From NCBI GenBank assembly GCA_030754315.1, contig JASMAO010000164.1, positions 1 through 10,011 on the forward strand: 10,011 bases of DNA, in the 5' to 3' direction. Shown in pieces: positions 1 through 5,678 of this stretch. The position numbers and the translations under genes were made by a program. How positions within the stretch are numbered: the first letter of the stretch is position 1; each line of letters begins with the position of its first letter. This DNA is from SAR202 cluster bacterium (GTDB lineage Bacteria > Chloroflexota > Dehalococcoidia > Lucifugimonadales > JASMAO01). Below the pieces are notes generated by a model. The model did not search any database and was not told the origin of the DNA. It saw nothing but the letters and a program-made list of their open reading frames with translations.

Positions 1-901
1 GGCAGAAGAGATATGTGGCTACTTGGGAATCACGTTAGGACGTTGTGAAGTCTTCAAATTTAGCAACGACAACACCTTTGTGCGTATCAATGAAAATATT
101 AGGGAGAGGGACGTATTTCTGGTACAACCAATAGCCGTTCCTGTCAACGACAATCTGATGGAACTTTGGGTGATGATTGATGCGGCTAGACGAGCATCCG
201 CTGGTCGGATCACGGCCGTAATTCCCTACTATGCGTATGGTCGTACCGATAAGAAGGATCAACCAAGAGTTGCTATAACCGCCCGACTGATTGCCGACTT
301 TATTAGCACTGCTGGTGCTGATCGAGTCTTAACGATTGATTTACATGCAGGGCAGATTCAGGGGTTTTTCAATATCCCTGTTGATGAACTGACCGCCGTC
401 CCGCTGCTCGTAGAGGAGTTTAAAAACCGTGAATTCAAAGATCTTGTGGTTGTGGCAACAGATGTAGGGGCTGGTAAACGCGCTCGAGATATGTCGAGAT
501 CGCTGGGAGCGGGTATAGCTGTGATTGAGAAGGAACGAAGAGGGAATGACGAGACCGTCGAATCTGGTTATGTCATAGGTGACGTTTCTGGTAAAACTGC
601 ATTAATAGTAGATGACGAGATTGGTACCGGTGCCACTGTGATAGCTGCTGCAAAGGCCTTAAAAAAGAATGGTGCTAACGATGTCTACTGTTGCGCGACT
701 CATGCTGTACTCTCGGACAATGCAGTAAAAAAGATTTCTGAAAGTCCTCTTAAAGAATTAGTTGTGACGGATACACTTCCGCTACCGAACGAAAAAAGAT
801 TGTCAAATCTGAGCACCGTTACGGTTTCTGCTATTTTGGGAGAAGCTATACATCGCATACATGGTGGGCTTTCTGTTGGAGCCATGTTTGAGCGGCGCTA
901 G
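1..901 (+). CDS. prs: Ribose-phosphate pyrophosphokinase (PRPP synthetase), 5'-truncated by window edge
   Basis: Makes PRPP from ribose 5-phosphate and ATP in the cytosol, feeding purine, pyrimidine, His, Trp and NAD synthesis. The frame is open from base 2 (reading AEEICGYLGITLGRCEVFKF) with no stop, so the gene begins outside the window. The TTG at 23 is internal, because the residues before it match the normal N-terminus of the family. Visible motifs: the PYYAYGRTDKKDQPR block (about 227-270), the TIDLHAGQIQGFF segment (about 335-370), the DVGAGKRAR loop (about 461-487), the flexible loop EKERRGND (527-550) and the PRPP-binding loop VDDEIGTGAT (608-637). The family's catalytic Lys and Arg are kept in the flexible loop (K530, R536 codons). 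The ATP-site motif reads FSNDN (59-73) where B. subtilis-type enzymes have FSDGE, so both acidic positions are Asn. I recall this as a recognised subtype rather than a decayed gene. The TAG stop is at 899-901, 13 bases before secA. Identity is very secure. Confidence 0.97.
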   Translation, partial: AEEICGYLGITLGRCEVFKFSNDNTFVRINENIRERDVFLVQPIAVPVNDNLMELWVMIDAARRASAGRITAVIPYYAYGRTDKKDQPRVAITARLIADFISTAGADRVLTIDLHAGQIQGFFNIPVDELTAVPLLVEEFKNREFKDLVVVATDVGAGKRARDMSRSLGAGIAVIEKERRGNDETVESGYVIGDVSGKTALIVDDEIGTGATVIAAAKALKKNGANDVYCCATHAVLSDNAVKKISESPLKELVVTDTLPLPNEKRLSNLSTVTVSAILGEAIHRIHGGLSVGAMFERR

Positions 902-914
902 TAGGTAAGCTGAG

Positions 915-3560
915 ATGTTGAAACAGCTAGCCAAGATCCTAAGCGGTTCTAACGAACAAGTAGTTAAGAAGCTGAACTCTGATGTCGAGGATATTAATGA
1001 TCTCGAGCCGGAATTCGGCCTACTCTCTGATGGAGAGCTAGAGGCAAAGACCCAAGAATTTAAAAATCGCCTTATCCAAGGTGAAGATCTCGAAGATATA
1101 TTTTACGAGGCATTCGCGGCTGTCAGAGAGGCCTCGAAGCGGACGTTGGGACAGCGCCACTTTGATGCACAACTCATGGGAGGCATAGTTCTCCATGAGG
1201 GTAAAATCGCTGAAATGAAGACCGGAGAGGGAAAAACTTTGGTTGCCACTCTCCCGGCATACCTCAATGCGCTATCAGGAAAAGGTGTTCATGTTGTAAC
1301 GGTGAATGATTATTTATCTCGCCGTGATGCTCAGTGGATGGGAGAGATTTATCATCGACTTGGCCTGTCAGTAGGCATGCTCCAGCACAACGCATCTTAT
1401 CTATATGAACCGTCTTTCGAAGAAGACGGAAGCGAGCAAAGAGGAATTGAGAAGTTGCTCCAAGTGGAGCGCCGCGTTGCCTATCAGGCTGATATTACCT
1501 ACGGGACGAATAACGAGTTTGGGTTCGACTATCTCAGGGACAATATGGTTGTGGATTTGTCTCAAAGAGTACAGCGCGAACTCGCTTATGCTATTGTCGA
1601 CGAGGTTGATAATATCTTAATTGATGAAGCTAGGACTCCATTGATCGTAAGCGGTCCTGCTGAGGAGTCGCCTGCGGAATATCAGCGTTTTGCGCGCCTG
1701 GCACCGACGTTGCAAGAGGGAACCGATTATACGATTGACGAGAAGCACCGTGTCGCTGCTTTAACGACAGATGGTATTGCCAAGTTGGAGCGGATGCTCA
1801 AAGTCAAAAATCTCTATGCGCCTGAGAATATTAAGCTTGTGCACTTTATAGAGAATGCGTTGAAGGCTAAGGCCATCTTTGTCCGAGACCGAGAGTATGT
1901 AATCAAAGACGGTGAAGTAGTTATAGTAGACGAGTTTACAGGCCGATTGATGCCTGGCCGACGTTACTCGGATGGTTTGCATCAGGCGCTCGAGGCAAAG
2001 GAGGGACTCGCGGTCCAGCGAGAGACTATTACCTATGCGACCATAACCTTACAGAACTACTTCCGTTTATATAGAAAACTCGCGGGCATGACGGGCACGG
2101 CTGTCACAGAGGCGGAGGAATTCTTCAAGATATACAAGTTGGAAGTTGTTGAGATTCCGACCAATCTTCCAATGATTCGAGAAGACCACTCCGATTTCGT
2201 TTACGCGGATCAGAAAGCAAAATATTCTGCTGTGGTCCAGGAGATCGAAAAGAGAAGCAAGGCTGGACAGCCGGTTCTCGTTGGTACGACAGATATCGCA
2301 AAGTCAGAGCTTTTGAGCGACCAGATCAAAAAACGAGGGGTCCGGCACGAAGTTCTGAATGCTAAACAGCATGAGAGGGAGGCCAGCATTATAGCTGAAG
2401 CAGGCCGTCCCGGTGCTGTCACTGTTGCGACAAATATGGCAGGTCGAGGCACGGATATTGTTTTAGGCGGTAATCCTGAAGCATTGGGTATTGATAAGAA
2501 TGACTGGGAACGTGACCACCAAAAGGTTATTGAACTTGGCGGACTAATGATTATAGGGACGGAACGGCATGAAGCAAGGCGTATTGACAATCAGCTACGC
2601 GGACGAGCCGGTCGTCAAGGGGACCCTGGGAGTTCGCGATTTTATGTAGCCTTAGACGATGACTTGATGAAGCGTTTTGGCGGAGATCGCATCAAGGCTG
2701 TTATGAACTGGGCAGGTTTGGAAGATGATGCGCCTTTAGAAAACAAAATGATGAGTCGATCTATTGAAGGTGCCCAGACCAAAGTTGAAGGCCACCATTT
2801 CGACATTCGGAAGCATCTGGTGGATTATGACGATGTGGTTAATACTCAGCGTAGCGTGATTTATGCTGAACGCGACAAAATACTTAGTGGATCTGATTTA
2901 AGAGACAATATTATTTCTATGATAGAGGTAGAACTTTCTGAGATTGTTTCAAGATACACTGACGATACACCTGCCGAAAACTGGGACATCAATACGATGC
3001 TCAGCGAGCTCAATGCAATTTACCCACTCCCTGAGAATTTATCGAATGTGGATGCAGTCTACGAAATGGATCCAACTGAGCTTCGAGAACGCCTGGTGCA
3101 GGGTGCGAATAGCTATTACGAAAGCCTGGAACAGAGTGTAACGTCGGATGTCATGAGAAGTTTGGAGCGACAGGTGATGCTCCGACTGACTGATGCCCAT
3201 TGGGTGCAGCACCTGACCGCAATGGAGAACCTTCGACAAGGAATTGGGCTTCATGCTTATGGGCAGCGCGATCCACTGGTCATGTATAAGCACGAAGGAT
3301 TTCAAATGTTTCAAGGCCTGCAAGAGCGCATTCAGAGTAGTATCGCGCATGCCATATTGCACATCGCGGTGACAGGGGGAACGCAGAAACCGTCTTTGGG
3401 CGGCAATCGTGTTGAGAATCGCAATGGTGGTCAGAGCATAATGACAAAGGTGGTCGGAGTTTCTAACAAAAAAGGACTGATTGGCAGGAAGAAACTCGGG
3501 CGAAATGACCCTTGTGACTGTGGCAGTGGCAAAAAGTACAAGCGCTGCCATGGCGCTTAA
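915..3560 (+). CDS. secA: Preprotein translocase ATPase SecA
   Basis: Motor ATPase that pushes unfolded preproteins through SecYEG at the inner face of the membrane. The product is 881 residues, a normal family length. Visible in order: Walker A KTGEGKT (about 102-108), TYGTNNEFGFDYLRDNM (about 195-211), Walker B/DEAD-type DEVD (229-232) followed by NILIDEARTPLIVSG, the preprotein cross-linking region, GMTGTAVTEAEEF, VATNMAGRGTDIVLGGNPE, motif VI QLRGRAGRQGDPGSSRF, the helical scaffold/wing region, and a C-terminal SEC-C zinc motif with C867, C869, C878 and H879 two residues from the end. Compared with E. coli SecA (K108, D209) there are about 21 extra residues between Walker A and Walker B, lying near residues 158-186. 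The ATG at 915 is used because the protein N-terminus (MLKQLAKILSGSNEQVVKKL) fits the family. The ribosome site (AGGTAAG-like, 902-909) is weak. The short spacing suggests co-transcription with prs. Confidence 0.98.
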   Translation: MLKQLAKILSGSNEQVVKKLNSDVEDINDLEPEFGLLSDGELEAKTQEFKNRLIQGEDLEDIFYEAFAAVREASKRTLGQRHFDAQLMGGIVLHEGKIAEMKTGEGKTLVATLPAYLNALSGKGVHVVTVNDYLSRRDAQWMGEIYHRLGLSVGMLQHNASYLYEPSFEEDGSEQRGIEKLLQVERRVAYQADITYGTNNEFGFDYLRDNMVVDLSQRVQRELAYAIVDEVDNILIDEARTPLIVSGPAEESPAEYQRFARLAPTLQEGTDYTIDEKHRVAALTTDGIAKLERMLKVKNLYAPENIKLVHFIENALKAKAIFVRDREYVIKDGEVVIVDEFTGRLMPGRRYSDGLHQALEAKEGLAVQRETITYATITLQNYFRLYRKLAGMTGTAVTEAEEFFKIYKLEVVEIPTNLPMIREDHSDFVYADQKAKYSAVVQEIEKRSKAGQPVLVGTTDIAKSELLSDQIKKRGVRHEVLNAKQHEREASIIAEAGRPGAVTVATNMAGRGTDIVLGGNPEALGIDKNDWERDHQKVIELGGLMIIGTERHEARRIDNQLRGRAGRQGDPGSSRFYVALDDDLMKRFGGDRIKAVMNWAGLEDDAPLENKMMSRSIEGAQTKVEGHHFDIRKHLVDYDDVVNTQRSVIYAERDKILSGSDLRDNIISMIEVELSEIVSRYTDDTPAENWDINTMLSELNAIYPLPENLSNVDAVYEMDPTELRERLVQGANSYYESLEQSVTSDVMRSLERQVMLRLTDAHWVQHLTAMENLRQGIGLHAYGQRDPLVMYKHEGFQMFQGLQERIQSSIAHAILHIAVTGGTQKPSLGGNRVENRNGGQSIMTKVVGVSNKKGLIGRKKLGRNDPCDCGSGKKYKRCHGA

Positions 3561-3787
3561 AATACTGCGTTATGAGTACGGGCCGGTGGAATTGTTAAAG
3601 TTTACGGTACTGGTTGGGTAAGCGAAATCCTATCTTGAACTGGACGCCGTAATCCGGTATGACAGCGGAGCCATGGGCACTGTGTTCTACGATAGCATTA
3701 TGCAAATTCAGGTATAGTTAACTCCAAGGGGTATTAGTTAGAGGCCCTCTGTATTTGTTCGAATCCGAAGGCAAGTTTGCGTTTAGC

Positions 3788-3898
3788 ATGAACGTTCTTC
3801 ACTGCCAGGGTCGTTCCTTAGGGTCGTACTATTGGTTTATTATTGGCTACGAGTTCGGCAAAGTTCGGCTGGACAAATTTTTGGCAATTGAGTGTTGA
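3788..3898 (+). CDS. Possible 36-residue small ORF overlapping the next gene's start
   Basis: ATG at 3788 to TGA at 3896-3898 encodes 36 residues beginning MNVLHCQGRSLGSYYWF and ending FLAIEC. The frame stays open upstream to a TAA at 3719-3721, so 58 codons are open in all. It has an aromatic/hydrophobic centre (YYWFIIGY) that could be a short membrane-touching segment, with too few residues for a full helix. Its stop overlaps the GTG (3892) start option of the following gene, an arrangement that can couple translation. Against it: no clear Shine-Dalgarno before the ATG, the length is easily reached by chance, and the direct repeats beneath it have spacings of 13, 11 and 10 bases, which do not respect codons. 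I do not recognise it. Confidence 0.15.
   Translation: MNVLHCQGRSLGSYYWFIIGYEFGKVRLDKFLAIEC
3807..3827. repeat. Direct repeat pair AGGGTCGT, 13-base period
   Basis: AGGGTCGT occurs at 3807-3814 and again at 3820-3827, separated by TCCTT. It lies about 65-85 bases before the earliest start option of the unknown gene at 3892. It could be a protein-binding direct repeat or a chance pair. Its position beside two further pairs makes it more noteworthy. Confidence 0.45.
3830..3846. repeat. Direct repeat pair TATTGG, 11-base period
   Basis: TATTGG occurs at 3830-3835 and 3841-3846. The AT-rich segment between the copies contains the -10-like hexamer TATTAT. On its own a six-base pair is weak evidence. 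It is recorded because it sits exactly between two eight-base pairs. Confidence 0.3.
3852..3869. repeat. Direct repeat pair AGTTCGGC, 10-base period
   Basis: AGTTCGGC occurs at 3852-3859 and 3862-3869 with AA between, so the copies lie about one helical turn apart. That spacing suits binding by two protein subunits on the same DNA face, though this is inference. The repeat is 23-40 bases upstream of the GTG at 3892 and 56-73 bases upstream of the ATG at 3925. Confidence 0.45.
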
Positions 3899-4662
3899 AT
3901 AAATTTGGGCGTCGTAGTAATACTATGAGCCTAATGCGAGAATATTCTAATGTGGCACAAGCGAATGCACAAATTGCGGATGCGATCGTTGTAGACAGCC
4001 TGCGCACTGCGCTGGAAGAAGGCCATGGCTGGCCTGGACATCTTCTCAAGGCGGTCGCGTCTTGGTCGTCTCCGACCGAGGAATTTCATGGCCGCATATT
4101 CACATATTTCATAGATGGTGAGGCGTTTGATTGGATGTTACTGGCTGAAAGACTTCTGTTGACCGTGCGAGACATTGTGCCAGTAATAGAAATAGAGGAT
4201 CTACTCTTTACAGGAAAATTCCCTCATTCTGTTAATGGCACGGTGTTTAAAAATATCTTGGGGATTGAGAAATATAGAGGTGTACTTAATTATCACTATG
4301 GTGTGACTGTAGAGGAGTCGCTGCAATTGGCAGTGGAGATTGAGATTCAAAAGCGCCATATGAGCAATGGTGTTCGGTATAAGGGTGATCCGACTGATGA
4401 AGCATTCTTTGCGTTGTATCGTGCAACCCCTGTCGAGCTATTGAGACGATATCGCGGGGGGACGAACGGCTTAAATGACAATGACATAAGCTTGGGAGAG
4501 GCCAAGGCATTTACGTACTGGCTGTTCAAATACCGTCTTAAGAACTCAGATAAGGCACGTATAGCCAGTGACACCCGAAAGGGGCTCATTCAGATCGAAC
4601 ACATGGGAGATGTTTCCCTTTCAGGGGTCCAGAACCTAACTTCATTTTGGACTAGTTATTAA
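3892..4662 (+). CDS. Uncharacterised protein, 245-256 residues
   Basis: I do not recognise a named family. From GTG 3892 the product is 256 residues. ATG 3925 gives 245 residues starting MSLMREYSNVAQANAQIADA, and ATG 3934 is also possible. None has a strong Shine-Dalgarno, so the start is uncertain, and I slightly favour 3925 because the 11 residues before it look like untranslated leader. The protein is soluble-looking, with no signal peptide and no membrane helix. It contains several long amphipathic helical stretches (about residues 25-60, 75-100 and 145-160). Tryptophan- and aromatic-rich patches include WPGHLLKAVASW, FTYFIDGEAFDWMLLAERLL and FTYWLFKYRLKNSDKARIAS. The C-terminal third has a basic region (RRYRGG, KYRLK, DKAR). 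No catalytic motif, zinc site or P-loop is visible. Codon use looks like that of its neighbours, so it is probably an old lineage gene rather than a recent arrival. It has its own gap on each side and may be monocistronic. Confidence 0.8.
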   Translation: MLNKFGRRSNTMSLMREYSNVAQANAQIADAIVVDSLRTALEEGHGWPGHLLKAVASWSSPTEEFHGRIFTYFIDGEAFDWMLLAERLLLTVRDIVPVIEIEDLLFTGKFPHSVNGTVFKNILGIEKYRGVLNYHYGVTVEESLQLAVEIEIQKRHMSNGVRYKGDPTDEAFFALYRATPVELLRRYRGGTNGLNDNDISLGEAKAFTYWLFKYRLKNSDKARIASDTRKGLIQIEHMGDVSLSGVQNLTSFWTSY

Positions 4663-4673
4663 GTGATGTTAGA

Positions 4674-4689
4674 AACGACAGTGGTCGTT
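4674..4689 (+). terminator. Small stem-loop just after the unknown gene (weak terminator candidate)
   Basis: AACGAC (4674-4679), loop AGTG, GTCGTT (4684-4689): a perfect 6-bp stem with a 4-base loop, starting 12 bases after the TAA at 4660-4662. There is no T-run after it, so it is not a convincing intrinsic terminator. It could be a transcript-stabilising hairpin or chance. Confidence 0.25.
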
Positions 4690-4851
4690 GTATCGTTCCG
4701 ATATGGGAGGCGGGTCCTTTTGTCCTAAGTGCTTGTTGGTGCGGGGAGTATGGTCACGGCTCTCGACTTGTATAGTATATTCACGCTATGGGAGCTTTGT
4801 AGATGCGTCGCGGTACAGGTGTAGCTAACAGTGGTGGTGTTGGGAGGTCTA

Positions 4852-5676
4852 TTGCCAATTCCGATCGTCACTTCTGAATTAGCCGACCGAATAGACAAGT
4901 CAGAGATCGCATACATGTTGTCTGATTTGTCGGTCCTAAGTGGTGGTAACAATCCATTTAGTGTCGATACGGAACGATTTGGCGAAGCGGTTGGGTTTCG
5001 AATGGGTGCTGTTAAGGATTGGGAATTCAATAGAGTACTCGGGATACGCGATACGTCTGATTATGAACTGGATGGGATTGTAGATTGGTACCGGGACAGA
5101 GGGGGGCCATGCTATTTGGATCTCGTCCCGATGCTTACCAACAAACGCTTACGGGAGCGTTTGGCTAGCAGGGGGTTTTACCACGAAACGTTCCACACAG
5201 CACTGTACTGCGTACCCTCAATCAACAATGCCAAGCCAAGAGAGGGGCTAGTGGTTAGAGAGATCGGAGAGGCCGGAATAGAGATTTTCTCAGACATGTA
5301 TATGGTTTACATGGATGATCTCGGTCTTTCCAAGTCTCTAAGGCGAAAGGGAGAGGCTCAAGTTAAGATCGGTTATCCTAGAAGTGGCTGGAGACTTTAC
5401 ACAGTTACGATTGAAGGTGAATCCGCTGCTTTTGGTATGCTGCACGTTGAAGATGGTATAGCCTCTATGGCTGGTGCGGCGACGGTGAAAAAATATCAAA
5501 GGATGGGCTGTCAGACAGCTTTAATAAATCGCAGGCTTGAAGATGCTGCTCGTGAGGGCTGCGACCTGGCAGTTACACAAGCTACTCCTGGCTCTGTAAG
5601 CCAACGTAATATGGAGCGCTTAGGATTCCGAGTCGCCTATACAAAAGCTATTTGGTCGAATGTATTTGGTGATTAA
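4852..5676 (+). CDS. Two-part GNAT-family N-acetyltransferase
   Basis: Predicted acetyl-CoA-dependent acyltransferase, substrate unknown, cytosolic. An open frame runs from GTG 4831 (281 residues). I prefer TTG 4852 (274 residues) because GGGAGG at 4842-4847 sits four bases before it, whereas the triple GTG at 4831-4839 has no such site. Numbered from GTG 4831, the C-terminal half holds the acetyl-CoA binding motif A: GAATVKKYQRMGCQTAL, with Q223-R-M-G226-C-Q228 followed by an alpha helix, then the terminal NMERLGF segment (N260, G265, F266) typical of GNAT motif B. The N-terminal 130 or so residues (FNRVLGI, then IVDWYRDRGGPCYLDLVP and LASRGFYHETF) resemble a degenerate GNAT-like domain lacking the CoA loop, a layout known in two-domain GNAT proteins. 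It ends two bases before the convergent valS stop. The substrate cannot be inferred from the neighbours. Confidence 0.88.
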   Translation: MPIPIVTSELADRIDKSEIAYMLSDLSVLSGGNNPFSVDTERFGEAVGFRMGAVKDWEFNRVLGIRDTSDYELDGIVDWYRDRGGPCYLDLVPMLTNKRLRERLASRGFYHETFHTALYCVPSINNAKPREGLVVREIGEAGIEIFSDMYMVYMDDLGLSKSLRRKGEAQVKIGYPRSGWRLYTVTIEGESAAFGMLHVEDGIASMAGAATVKKYQRMGCQTALINRRLEDAAREGCDLAVTQATPGSVSQRNMERLGFRVAYTKAIWSNVFGD

Positions 5677-5678
5677 TA

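Larger units (their letters stand above)
3561..3891. other. 331-base leader/intergenic stretch after secA
   Basis: No standard gene is evident. No hairpin followed by a T-run is visible after secA. A 6-bp inverted repeat (AAGCGC/GCGCTT, 3540-3558) sits at the very end of the secA coding region but is followed by A residues on the + strand, so it is not a normal intrinsic terminator. An odd-centred palindrome AGAGGCCCTCT lies at 3740-3750. From 3807 to 3869 there are three pairs of close direct repeats (listed separately). The hexamer TATTAT at 3838-3843 resembles a -10 box, but no good -35 partner sits 16-18 bases upstream. A small open frame (3788-3898) is listed separately at low confidence. 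Confidence 0.6.

Noticed and set aside
3039..3551. 170-residue open frame on the minus strand inside secA
   Set aside because: It lies wholly antisense to the conserved C-terminal part of secA and its translation resembles no known protein. It is a shadow frame.
3540..3558. Hairpin AAGCGC/GCGCTT at the secA end as a terminator
   Set aside because: It lies inside the coding region for the SEC-C tail and has no T-run on the + strand. On the minus strand the T-run is four bases away, with no gene to terminate.
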